Assembly: GCA_023433775.1 (NCBI GenBank)
Contig: JAEYTY010000001.1
Coordinates: forward strand, 1 to 20,927
Source of the DNA: Pseudomonadota bacterium
Lineage (GTDB): Bacteria > Pseudomonadota > Alphaproteobacteria > Rhizobiales > Devosiaceae
Reading direction: 5' to 3'
DNA length: 20,927 nt
Shown here: one piece after another, positions 5,950 to 14,047 of the stretch
Layout of the letters: every line of letters begins with the position of its first letter
How positions within the stretch are numbered: position 1 is the first letter of the stretch
The notes under the pieces: generated by a model
The model's input: the letters and a program-made list of their open reading frames with translations, nothing else
The model's database searches: none
Told to the model about the DNA's origin: nothing
Position numbers and translations under genes: made by a program

Positions 5950-8112
5950 CTACCTCGCTTCCCGCGCCTTCACCTTCCGCCGCGCCGCGTGCAGCAGCGG
6001 CTCGGTATAGCCGCTGGGCTGATCAGCGCCATGCAGGGCCAGATCAAGCGCCGCCTGGAAGGCCACCGACTGGAAATTGTCGGCCATGGGCCGATAGAGC
6101 GGGTCGCCCGCGTTCTGCCCATCGACCACCTTGGCCATGCGCTCGAACACCGAGGTCACCTCGTCGCGGCTCACCAATCCATGGCGCAACCAATTGGCCA
6201 CGGCCTGGCTGGAAATGCGGCAGGTGGCGCGGTCTTCCATCAGCCCGACATTGTTGATGTCTGGCACTTTGGAGCAGCCGACGCCCTGCTGCACCCAGCG
6301 CACGACATAACCCAGTATGCCTTGCGCATTGTTTTCCAGCTCGCGCGTAATCTCCTCGCGGCTCAGCGAAAACGGCGCCTGTACCGGCATGGAGAACAGC
6401 GCCGAAAGCGGCGGCAGCGCCTGGTTGTGCCGGCGCTTCTGCGCCTCGAACACATCGACCTGATGATAGTGCAGCGCGTGCAGCGTCGCGGCGGTCGGTG
6501 AAGGCACCCAGGCCGTGTTGGCCCCTGCATTGGGGTGGCCGATCTTGGCGTCCATCATCACCGCCATATCGTCTGGCCGCGCCCACATGCCCTTGCCGAT
6601 CTGCGCCTTGCCCGAAAACCCGCAGGCCAGCCCGATCAGCACATTGCGGTCCTCATATGAACTGATCCAGCGCTCCGACTTGATCTCATCCTTGCGCAGC
6701 ACGGCGCCCGCTTCCATCGAGGTGTGGATTTCATCGCCTGTCCGATCAAGGAAGCCGGTATTGATGAAAAACACCCGGGCGCGCGCCGCATGGATCGCCG
6801 CCTTGAGATTGGCCGAGGTCCGCCGCTCCTCATCCATGATGCCGATCTTGATCGTGTTGGGTTTGAGGCCGAGGAAAGCTTCGACAGACGCGAAAATATC
6901 GCAGGCGAAGCCCACCTCTTCCGGCCCATGCATCTTGGGCTTCACCACATAGATCGCGCCATGGCGGGCATTGGCGCCGCTGTCGTGCATGGCGCAGAGC
7001 GCGGTGACCGCCGCATCCATCAGCCCCTCGCCAATCGGCTTGCCGTCTAGCAGCACCGCGTCCGTGGTCATCAAATGCCCAACATTGCGCACCAGCAGCA
7101 GCGAACGCCCCTTGAGCAGCAGCGGATAGCCGCTGGGGTCTCTATAGGTGCGGTCCGGCAACAGGCGGCGGGTGATCGTCTTGCCGCCCTTTTCAAACGT
7201 ATCGGCCAGCGCCCCAGTCATCAGGCCCAGCCAGTTGCGATAGACCCCGACCTTGTCCTCGGCATCGACCGCCGCCACCGAATCCTCGCAGTCCTGGATC
7301 GTGGTCAGCGCCGCCTCGACAATGACATCGCTCAGCCCCGCCGGATGGGTCGCGCCGATGGCGCTTTCCGGATCGATGACCAGAATGGCGCAGAGCCCGT
7401 TATGGCGCAGCACGATCTCGGCCTTGCCGTCACCACCAGAATAACCGGCGAAAGCGCTGCGGTCCTTCAGCGTCGCCGGCCCCCCTTTGGTGTCGATCAC
7501 CAGATTGGCCAAAGCCGCCTGCTCGACCACCACATAGGACGTGACATCGGCATGGCTGCCGCTCGAGAGCGGGAACGCCTCATCCAGAAACGCCGCCGCC
7601 CGCGCCACGACAGCCGCGCCGCGCGCCGGATTATAGCCCTTGCCCGGCGCCAGCTCGCCCTCGCGGCTGATCACGTCCGTGCCATAGAGCGCGTCATAAA
7701 GGCTGCCCCAGCGCGCATTGGCGGCGTTCAGCGCATAGCGGGCATTGGAGACCGGCACCACCAGCTGCGGCCCGCAAACGCTCGAAATCTCCGGGTCGAG
7801 CCCCTCGGTTTCAATGGTGAAATCATTCGGCTCGTCGACCAGATAGCCGATGTCGCGCAGGAACTGCTCATAGCCTGCCGGATCGCTGGCCACCCCGCCA
7901 TTGCGCCGGTGCCAGTCATCGACCTGCCCCTGCAATTCATCGCGCCACGCCAGCAGCCGCGCATTGGTCGGCACATGCTTGCGCACCATCTCCGCAAAGC
8001 CATCCCAGAACTGCTCCGCCGTCACCGCCACCCCCGGCAGCGCCTCCTTTTCCACGAAATCCACCAGCAATGGATGGACGGAAAGGCCGGATTTGCTCTG
8101 GTAATCGGTCAT
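5950..8112 (-). CDS. glcB: Malate synthase G
   Basis: Condenses glyoxylate with acetyl-CoA to give malate and CoA, in the cytoplasm. The 720-residue length matches the monomeric G isoform (E. coli 723). Residues matching the E. coli active site are present: Arg342 in LVRNVGH, Glu428 in IMDEERRTS, Asp456 in TGFLDRTGDEIH, Cys613 in QGVGCSKVPD, and the catalytic base Asp627 in LMEDRAT. The ATG at 8112 has an AAAGG site about 8 nt upstream. It is the last gene of the minus-strand purine run, 69 bp after guaD, and ends at the shared terminator. This position fits a role in consuming the glyoxylate released from ureidoglycolate at the end of purine catabolism, rather than only in the glyoxylate shunt; no isocitrate lyase or glycolate oxidase gene is nearby. 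Confidence 0.97.
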   Translation of the reverse strand: MTDYQSKSGLSVHPLLVDFVEKEALPGVAVTAEQFWDGFAEMVRKHVPTNARLLAWRDELQGQVDDWHRRNGGVASDPAGYEQFLRDIGYLVDEPNDFTIETEGLDPEISSVCGPQLVVPVSNARYALNAANARWGSLYDALYGTDVISREGELAPGKGYNPARGAAVVARAAAFLDEAFPLSSGSHADVTSYVVVEQAALANLVIDTKGGPATLKDRSAFAGYSGGDGKAEIVLRHNGLCAILVIDPESAIGATHPAGLSDVIVEAALTTIQDCEDSVAAVDAEDKVGVYRNWLGLMTGALADTFEKGGKTITRRLLPDRTYRDPSGYPLLLKGRSLLLVRNVGHLMTTDAVLLDGKPIGEGLMDAAVTALCAMHDSGANARHGAIYVVKPKMHGPEEVGFACDIFASVEAFLGLKPNTIKIGIMDEERRTSANLKAAIHAARARVFFINTGFLDRTGDEIHTSMEAGAVLRKDEIKSERWISSYEDRNVLIGLACGFSGKAQIGKGMWARPDDMAVMMDAKIGHPNAGANTAWVPSPTAATLHALHYHQVDVFEAQKRRHNQALPPLSALFSMPVQAPFSLSREEITRELENNAQGILGYVVRWVQQGVGCSKVPDINNVGLMEDRATCRISSQAVANWLRHGLVSRDEVTSVFERMAKVVDGQNAGDPLYRPMADNFQSVAFQAALDLALHGADQPSGYTEPLLHAARRKVKAREAR

Positions 8113-8181
8113 GACGATGCCTTTGTGGTGCTGATCTGCGCCGCTGGATGTAGAGAGAGTCTAGGGCATAGCCCCCCGGCC

Positions 8182-9483
8182 TCACAACCCGCTCAAAATC
8201 GACTTCGCCCTTGCGCCAGCCACATAGACCTCGGCGATAGACCGGTCGTCGCCCATGGTCTGGAGCAGGAATAGTTCCTCAGCCAGCGTCGCCATCGTCG
8301 CGTGCCGCATCCGCATGGTCGGCGTCGCCCCCGCATCGAGCACCACCAGGTCCGCCGCCCGTCCCGGCGCGATGGAACCGATCGTATCCTCCAGCCCCAG
8401 CGCCTCGGCATTGCCCAGCGTGGCCATATGGAACGAGGCAAACGGGTTGAGCCGCTGCCCGCGCAATTGCAGCACCTTGTAACCCTCGTCCAGCGTGCGC
8501 AGCATGGAAACACTGGTGCCCCCGCCGATATCGGTGGCAATCCCGATCCGCACCCCGGCCGTCATCAGCCGCTCGCGGTCGAACAGCCCCGAACCCAGAA
8601 ACAGGTTCGAGGTCGGACAAAACACTGCCACGGACCCCGTCTCAGCCAATACACCCGTCTCGCGATGATTGAGATGAATGCAATGCCCCAGCAGCGTCTT
8701 CCGCCCCAGCAGCCCATAATCCTCATAAATGCCCGTATAGTCGGGCGAGCCGGGATAAAGCTCCATCGAATAGCTGATCTCGGCGTCGTTCTCGCTGAGA
8801 TGGGTCTGCACGTAGCATTCCGGATGCTCCGCGACGAGCGCCCGCGCCGCCTCCATCTGCCCCGGGGTCGAGGTAATGGCAAAGCGCGGCGAGATGGCGT
8901 AAAGCCCGCGGCCCCTGCCATGCCAGCGGGCGATCAGCGCCTTGCTGTCGTCATAGCCCGATTGCGCCGTGTCGCAGAGTTCCTCCGGCGCATTGCGATC
9001 CATCATCACCTTGCCGCCGATCATCAGCATATTGCGCCGCTGCGCCTCGGCGAAAAACGCATCGACGCTTCGCGGATGGCTGGAGCAATAGGCAACGGCA
9101 CTGGTCGTGCCATGCCGGATCAGCGCGTCATAAAAGTCCACCGCCACGGCATCGGCATGGCCCTGCTGGGAAAACTTCTGCTCTTCCACAAAGGTATAGG
9201 TATTGAGCCATTCGAGCAGCGAACCGGCATAGGAGGCCATCATCTGGCTCTGCACATAGTGCAGATGCATGTCGATAAAGCCCGGCATGATCAGATGCGG
9301 CCGATGGTCGATGATCACTGCGCCGGCAGTGTCAGCCCGATCAAAATCGCCTACCGCGACAACAATGCCGTCCTCGATGCTAACCGCGCCATCTTCGAGA
9401 TAAAGATAGCTTTCCGCATCATCCATGCCCTGGGGCGCGCGCCGAAAACTCAGCACCCGCCCGCGCAAAATGGTTCGCGTCAC
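8182..9483 (-). CDS. guaD: Guanine deaminase
   Basis: A zinc amidohydrolase that converts guanine to xanthine and ammonia, supplying XdhAB. With the start chosen here it is 433 residues. Metal ligands are visible: H73 and H75 in PGFIDMHLHYVQ, H228 in QTHLSEN, H267 in LGHCIHL and D318 in TDIGGGTS. The SPRFAITST block is typical of guanine deaminase and separates it from other amidohydrolases. The GTG at 9483 is preferred over the GTG at 9507. It begins the protein with MTRTILRGRV, as in homologues, has GAAGGA about 8 nt upstream, and forms a GTGA 4-bp overlap with the puuD stop. The longer start would add 8 residues. Tight overlap with puuD shows that guanine entry and urate oxidation are coexpressed. 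Confidence 0.95.
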   Translation of the reverse strand: MTRTILRGRVLSFRRAPQGMDDAESYLYLEDGAVSIEDGIVVAVGDFDRADTAGAVIIDHRPHLIMPGFIDMHLHYVQSQMMASYAGSLLEWLNTYTFVEEQKFSQQGHADAVAVDFYDALIRHGTTSAVAYCSSHPRSVDAFFAEAQRRNMLMIGGKVMMDRNAPEELCDTAQSGYDDSKALIARWHGRGRGLYAISPRFAITSTPGQMEAARALVAEHPECYVQTHLSENDAEISYSMELYPGSPDYTGIYEDYGLLGRKTLLGHCIHLNHRETGVLAETGSVAVFCPTSNLFLGSGLFDRERLMTAGVRIGIATDIGGGTSVSMLRTLDEGYKVLQLRGQRLNPFASFHMATLGNAEALGLEDTIGSIAPGRAADLVVLDAGATPTMRMRHATMATLAEELFLLQTMGDDRSIAEVYVAGARAKSILSGL

Positions 9484-10706
9484 GTGCCCGATCCTTCGCG
9501 ATACCACTCGACCAATAGCGCCCGCTCGGCGTCTGTCATTTCGGTGGCGTTGCCCGGCGGCATGGCGTGGCTCCAGCCGGCCTGGATGACGATTTCATGG
9601 GCGTGGTTGGCAATGGCGATATCATTGTCGAGAATGACATTCTTGGGTGCCTGATAGACCCCCTCCCACACCGGCTCGGCCGTATGACACATGGCGCATC
9701 GCGTCTGCACGGCAAGGCTCGCCGCCTCAAAATGCTCGGTCGCGGCAAAACGCTCGCCGCTGACGCTGATCAGCGTCTCGCTGTCCGCGCCGGGCAGCTT
9801 TGGCGCCGTCGAAAGCCACGCGATGATGAGGAAAAGCACGACCGCCACGGCCCAGGTCCAGTGCGGATTGCCCTTCCGCGCGTGGCGTGTGTTGAAATAG
9901 TGCCGGATGACCACGCCAACGAGGAAGATCAGCGAGGCAATAATCCAGTTCCACTGCGTGGCGAAAGCCAGCGGGTAATGGCTCGACAGCATGAAGAAAA
10001 TGACGGGCAGCGTCAGGTAGTTATTGTGCAGGCTCCGCTGCTTGGCGATCTTGCCATATTTGGCGTCGGGCACCCGCCCGGCCTTCAAATCGCCCACCAC
10101 GATCCGTTGATTGGGGATGATGATCATCGCCACATTGGCCGTCATGATGGTGGCGGTGAAGACGCCCATATGCAGCATGGCGGCGCGGCCGGTGAACAGC
10201 TGCGTATAGGCCCAGCTCATGGCGACGAGGATGGCAAACAACACCAGCATAAGTCCGGTCGTCGATTGGCCAACGGGCGACTTGCAGAGCGTGTCGTAGA
10301 GCAGCCAGCCGATCACGATGGAGCCGGCAGAAAGCAGGATGGCGACCCAATTGGGCACGTCGAGCACATTGCGGTCGATCAGGAACAGGTCCGCCCCGAC
10401 ATAATAGAGCAGCACCAGCAGCACCGCGCCGGATAGCCAGGTCGCGTAGCTCTCCCATTTGAACCAGGTCAGGTGCTCGGGCAGAAATTCCGGTGCCACC
10501 AGGTATTTCTGGATGTGATAAAAGCCCCCGCCATGCACCTGCCATTCCTCGCCATGCGCCAGCGGCGGCAGGCTCGGCGTCTTGCGCAGGCCAAGGTCGA
10601 GCGCGATGAAATAGAATGATGACCCGATCCAGGCTATGGCCGTCACGACATGCAGCCACCGCGCCGCAAACATCGCCCATTCATAGAAAATCGCCAGATC
10701 GCCCAT
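9480..10706 (-). CDS. puuD: Membrane-bound urate hydroxylase with C-terminal cytochrome c domain
   Basis: Oxidises urate to 5-hydroxyisourate, replacing the soluble uricase; the product goes to UraH. The 408-residue protein has an N-terminal membrane domain of about eight or nine hydrophobic helices (residues about 5-310). Conserved features include AWIGSSFYFIALD near the N-terminus and the block ending KYGKIAKQRSLHNNYLTLP. A cytochrome c domain follows, with heme site CAMCH (337-341) and likely distal Met382 in HAMPPGN. This is the known PuuD layout, in which electrons leave through the heme to the respiratory chain rather than to free oxygen with H2O2 release. I chose the ATG at 10706 (MGDLAIFYEW), with AGGG just upstream. 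The frame stays open to 10835, but that extension is only a translation of the palindromic repeat. The gene overlaps guaD by 4 bp. Confidence 0.94.
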   Translation of the reverse strand: MGDLAIFYEWAMFAARWLHVVTAIAWIGSSFYFIALDLGLRKTPSLPPLAHGEEWQVHGGGFYHIQKYLVAPEFLPEHLTWFKWESYATWLSGAVLLVLLYYVGADLFLIDRNVLDVPNWVAILLSAGSIVIGWLLYDTLCKSPVGQSTTGLMLVLFAILVAMSWAYTQLFTGRAAMLHMGVFTATIMTANVAMIIIPNQRIVVGDLKAGRVPDAKYGKIAKQRSLHNNYLTLPVIFFMLSSHYPLAFATQWNWIIASLIFLVGVVIRHYFNTRHARKGNPHWTWAVAVVLFLIIAWLSTAPKLPGADSETLISVSGERFAATEHFEAASLAVQTRCAMCHTAEPVWEGVYQAPKNVILDNDIAIANHAHEIVIQAGWSHAMPPGNATEMTDAERALLVEWYREGSGT

Positions 10707-10766
10707 TGTTTTGTCCCTGCAAGGTTCAGGCCTCGGCACTCCGCCGGCCCGACCCCTCTTTCGCCT

Positions 10767-10887
10767 CCCTCCCCCTTGAGGGGAGGGATTGAGGGTGGGG
10801 GTCGCGCGGTTATAACCAAACCACCCCCACCCCATCTTCGCTAAGGCCTTCGGCCAAGCTGCGACACCCTCCCCTCAAGGGGGAGGG
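10767..10887. repeat. GC-rich mosaic palindromic intergenic repeat between the binding-protein gene and puuD
   Basis: Two 21-bp arms, 10767-10787 and 10867-10887, are perfect inverse complements. Each can also fold on itself (CCCTCCCC, 5-nt loop, GGGGAGGG). Inside, GGGTGGGGGT (10793-10802) pairs with ACCCCCACCC (10823-10832), and GGCCTTCGGCC (10846-10855 region) is another small dyad. This resembles the multi-copy palindromic elements found between genes in Hyphomicrobiales; copies elsewhere in this genome cannot be checked here. It lies about 30 nt after the stop of the binding-protein gene, where a strong hairpin could stabilise the upstream message or reduce readthrough into puuD. It has no coding function. 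Confidence 0.75.
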
Positions 10888-10916
10888 TGGCAGAGCCCTG
10901 GCAACCGTCAAACGTC

Positions 10917-11999
10917 TTAGGCGTTCACGCCTGCGACATACCAGTCCATGGCCCAGAGGCCAGCGTCATCGATGGTCTGGCCAGCAGGAACGCGCTCGGT
11001 TCCGGTATTGTCGGTGATCGGGCCGGTGAAGGGGTTGAGCGAGCCATCGACAATGCCATTCTTGACGGCTTCGGCGGCAGCAACAACGTCAGCCGGGATC
11101 TTCTCATTGTAGTCGCCGATAACGACTTCGCCGGCGGCAATGCCGGGCCAGCTGTCGTCCGACACCCAGGTGCCGGCCTGAACGTCCTTGACCACCTGGA
11201 TATAGTGGGGCGCCCAGATATCGATGATGGCGCTGAGGTGGGACTTGGGCGCAAAGGCGCTCATGTCCGCGCCCTGGCCGAAGCCACCGACAATGCCGCG
11301 TTCTTCGGCAACCTGCAGCGCGGCCGGGCCATCGGTGTGCTGCACGAGGATATCCGCACCCTGGTCGATCAGCGCGCGGGCCGCGTCAGCTTCCTTGGCC
11401 GGGTCATGCCAGCTCGAAAGCCACACGACATTGACCTTGATATCGGGATTGACCTTCTGGGCCGCCAGCGTGAAGGCATTGATGCCCATCACAACTTCGG
11501 GGATCGGGAACGAGCCGATATAGCCGATCGTGTTGGTCTGGGAGAGGTGACCGGCGAGCGTGCCCATGACGGCGCGGCCTTCATGGAAGCGGGCATTATA
11601 GGTGCCGACATTTTCCGAACGCTGGTAGCCCGTGGCGTGCTCAAAGATCACGTCCGGGAATTCCTTGGCGACCTTGATGACATAATCGCCGAAGCCGAAG
11701 CTGGTGGCGAAGATGATCTTGTTGCCCTGCTGGGCCAGTTCACGCAGCACGCGTTCGCAATCGGGACCTTCGGGAACGCTTTCCACGAAGGTGATTTCGA
11801 TCTGGTCGCCAAATTCGGCTTCCAGCGCCTGTGCGCCGGTCCAGTGGCCAAAGGTCCAGCCATTGTCGTCCTTGGGGCCGACATTGACGAAACCGATCTT
11901 GAGCGGGCCGTCCTGGCCAAAGGCCAGGGAGCCCATCAGCGGCAGGGCCAGACCGGCAGCGCCGATCCGCAGAACATTACGCCTTGTAATCGAAGTCAT
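10917..11999 (-). CDS. BMP-family (PnrA/BmpA-like) ABC importer substrate-binding protein
   Basis: A 360-residue periplasmic binding protein of the basic membrane protein family, whose characterised members bind nucleosides. The N-terminus is a signal with twin arginines (TRRNVLR) and a hydrophobic stretch ending LAFGQ, so Tat export is possible; no lipobox Cys is present, so it should be a soluble periplasmic protein. The domain starts at KIGFVNVGPKDDNGW and runs to the end. The family nucleoside binders have an Asp-x-Ser-Phe-Asn type motif where this one has DDNGWTFGH, a variant subclass. The start ATG has AAGGAG about 9 nt before it. It lies after the two permeases (39-bp gap) and before puuD. 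The ligand is inferred from context to be a purine base, urate-related compound or nucleoside. Confidence 0.9.
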   Translation of the reverse strand: MTSITRRNVLRIGAAGLALPLMGSLAFGQDGPLKIGFVNVGPKDDNGWTFGHWTGAQALEAEFGDQIEITFVESVPEGPDCERVLRELAQQGNKIIFATSFGFGDYVIKVAKEFPDVIFEHATGYQRSENVGTYNARFHEGRAVMGTLAGHLSQTNTIGYIGSFPIPEVVMGINAFTLAAQKVNPDIKVNVVWLSSWHDPAKEADAARALIDQGADILVQHTDGPAALQVAEERGIVGGFGQGADMSAFAPKSHLSAIIDIWAPHYIQVVKDVQAGTWVSDDSWPGIAAGEVVIGDYNEKIPADVVAAAEAVKNGIVDGSLNPFTGPITDNTGTERVPAGQTIDDAGLWAMDWYVAGVNA

Positions 12000-12038
12000 T
12001 CGTTTCTCTCCTTGAGTGACTTTATTGGTTTTGGGTTT

Positions 12039-12965
12039 TTACTGGCCGGGCTTGAAAGGCTTGCCCAGACATGCAGGCGCCGCTGAATTGCCGGAGCGCT
12101 TCAGCGAAATGAGGACGAGCACGACAATGGTCGCGATATAGGGCAGCGCCGCCCAGAATTCGGATGGCACGATGCCGGTGCTGCCAGAGGCCTTGGTGTA
12201 AAGCTCGATGGTCATCACGAGGCCAAAGAGATAGGCGCCGGCCAACAGCCGGAACGGCCGCCAGGCGGCAAACACCACCAGCGCCAGCGCAATCCAGCCG
12301 CGCCCGGCCGTCAGCTTCTCCGCCCATTGCGGGGTCAGCAGTAGCGGAAAACAGCTGCCCGCAATGCCCGCCATCGCCCCGCCAAAGGCCACCGCCGCGT
12401 AGCGCACCCCGGCCACCGAATAGCCGATGGAATGAGCCGAAAAGTCATTCTCCCCCACCGCGCGCAGGATCAGCCCGGCACGGGACTTGTTGAGAAACCA
12501 CCAGACGGCGACCACAAGAAACAGCGAAAAATAGACCAGCGGGCTATGGCCGAACGCCAACCGCCAGATCGGGTGGGTCGCCAGCTCCGCCGGAAAAACC
12601 GAGCGGAAGATTTCAATGGGGCGGCCCGTATAGGCCTGACCGAACAGCGCCGAAAAGCCGGTGCCGAAAATCGTCAGCGCCAGCCCGGTCGCCACCTGGC
12701 TGGCCGACAGGGTCAGCGTCAGGAAGGCAAAAATCATCGACGATGCGGCGGCAGCGAGTGCGGCGCAGAGAATGGCCAACCAGGGATTGCCGGTCGTGAA
12801 GGTCACGGCAAAGGCGATCACCGCGCCGATCAGCATCATGCCTTCGACGCCCAGATTGAGCACACCGCTTTTCTCCACCACCAGCTCGCCCAGCGCCGCG
12901 ATCAGGATTGGCGTCGAAGCGCCGATCAGCGTGAAAATGATCGGGATGAGGAGGTCGGTATTCAT
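12039..12965 (-). CDS. ABC transporter permease, NupQ/YufQ-like (BPD_transp_2)
   Basis: An inner-membrane permease of 308 residues with about eight to nine hydrophobic segments. The family block EKSGVLNLGVEGMM (residues 31-44) is present, as is the coupling-type segment RAVGENDFSAHSIGYSV. It should pair with the larger permease encoded just upstream to form the channel for the BMP-type binding protein. Its ATG overlaps the upstream gene's TGA (ATGA, 4 bp), with GGAGG 7 nt before. The substrate is inferred from the surrounding purine genes and the related guanosine/nucleoside importers. Confidence 0.92.
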   Translation of the reverse strand: MNTDLLIPIIFTLIGASTPILIAALGELVVEKSGVLNLGVEGMMLIGAVIAFAVTFTTGNPWLAILCAALAAAASSMIFAFLTLTLSASQVATGLALTIFGTGFSALFGQAYTGRPIEIFRSVFPAELATHPIWRLAFGHSPLVYFSLFLVVAVWWFLNKSRAGLILRAVGENDFSAHSIGYSVAGVRYAAVAFGGAMAGIAGSCFPLLLTPQWAEKLTAGRGWIALALVVFAAWRPFRLLAGAYLFGLVMTIELYTKASGSTGIVPSEFWAALPYIATIVVLVLISLKRSGNSAAPACLGKPFKPGQ

Positions 12966-14047
12966 CGCGCCACCTCCACGTCACGGCTGGTGCCGAAGCG
13001 TACCCGATAGCGAACCAGCACATCGCTGGCGAGCAGGAAGAACAGCATCATCGACTGGAAAATGCCCACCGCGGCGACCGGCAATTTAATCGTCGTCTGC
13101 GCCACTTCACCGCCCACCACGGCGATAGCCATGGCGAGACCCGCAAAGATGATGCCGATGGGGTGAAGCCGCCCGAGAAAGGCGACGATAATCGCGGTAA
13201 AACCGTAATTGGTCGGGAAGGACGGCACCATGCGCCCGAAGGGACCCGTCGCCTCCAGCACACCGGCAAGCCCGGCCAGAGCACCGCTGGTCAGCAGAGC
13301 CAGCCACACGGTTTTGTTGACCGAAAACCCGCCATAGCGCGCCGCATGGGGCGCCGCGCCGACCACCTTGATCTGATAGCCCATGACCGACCGGCTCATG
13401 AAGAACCAGGCGGCCAGCGCCACGAGAACGGCAATAGGCACACCAAGATGCACGATGGTGCCCGGAATGACGCGCGGCAACAGCTGTGAATCGGTGAACA
13501 TCCGCGTCTGCGGAAAGCCGAAACCCATGGGGTCTTTCCAGGGTCCGATCACCAGATAATTGAGCAGTTGGATGGCGACATAGGTCAGCATCAGGCTGGT
13601 CAGGATTTCGTTGACCTGCAGCCGCGTCTTGAGAAATGCCGGCAGGACCGCCCAGGCCATGCCACCCACCATGCCGCCCGCAATCATCAGCGGCAGGATC
13701 CAGGGGCCGCTCATGTCGCGCGTCACCAGCGCAATGCCGGTCGCCGCCAAGCCGCCGAGCACATACTGGCCCTCGGCGCCGATATTCCACACATTGGCGC
13801 GATAGCCGATGGAAAGCCCCACCGCGATGATGATTAGCGGCGCCGACTTGATCGCCAGGTCCTGCCATTTCAGCGGATTGAGCAGTGGCGTCAGGAAAAT
13901 CTCCCGCACCGCACCGAGCCCGTCATAGCCGATCAGCGAAAAGACGATGGCGCCGACCAGCGCCGTCACCAGTACTGCGCCGATGGGCGTCAGGTAGAGC
14001 ATGGCCTTGGATGGTTCGAGCCGCTTTTCGAGGCGGATTTGCATCAT
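12962..14047 (-). CDS. ABC transporter permease, NupP/YufP-like (BPD_transp_2)
   Basis: The larger permease (361 residues) of the same importer. A cytoplasmic basic N-terminus (QIRLEKRLEPSK) precedes about nine to ten hydrophobic helices. YRANVWNIGAEGQYVLGG is the family signature equivalent to the EKSGVLNLGVEG block in its partner. The coding start shows ATGATG: the first ATG (14047) overlaps the ATPase stop by 4 bp and the second (14044) by 1 bp. GGAGG lies 4 nt before the first and 7 nt before the second, so initiation at 14044 is equally or more likely. It overlaps the next permease by 4 bp. Confidence 0.92.
   Translation of the reverse strand: MMQIRLEKRLEPSKAMLYLTPIGAVLVTALVGAIVFSLIGYDGLGAVREIFLTPLLNPLKWQDLAIKSAPLIIIAVGLSIGYRANVWNIGAEGQYVLGGLAATGIALVTRDMSGPWILPLMIAGGMVGGMAWAVLPAFLKTRLQVNEILTSLMLTYVAIQLLNYLVIGPWKDPMGFGFPQTRMFTDSQLLPRVIPGTIVHLGVPIAVLVALAAWFFMSRSVMGYQIKVVGAAPHAARYGGFSVNKTVWLALLTSGALAGLAGVLEATGPFGRMVPSFPTNYGFTAIIVAFLGRLHPIGIIFAGLAMAIAVVGGEVAQTTIKLPVAAVGIFQSMMLFFLLASDVLVRYRVRFGTSRDVEVAR

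Noticed and set aside
9484..9507. Longer guanine deaminase start at 9507
   Set aside because: It would add eight residues not seen in the family and lie deeper inside puuD; the GTG at 9483 has the better-spaced ribosome site and a GTGA overlap.
7075..9654. Long + strand frames opposite glcB, guaD and the end of puuD (7075-8274, 8302-9654)
   Set aside because: Rich in Arg, His and Gln and lacking domains; mirror readings of conserved enzyme genes on the other strand.
10707..10835. N-terminal extension of PuuD
   Set aside because: The added residues (TPTLNPSPQGGG and so on) are a translation of the palindromic repeat; the ATG at 10706 has its own ribosome site and gives the family N-terminus.
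10767..10887. CRISPR array or insertion-sequence ends
   Set aside because: There are only two inverted arms, no regular spacers, no transposase and no target-site duplication. It fits a palindromic intergenic repeat.
10887..12086. 399-codon + strand frame opposite the BMP-family gene
   Set aside because: Antisense shadow; the minus-strand gene has a signal peptide, ribosome site and family motifs.
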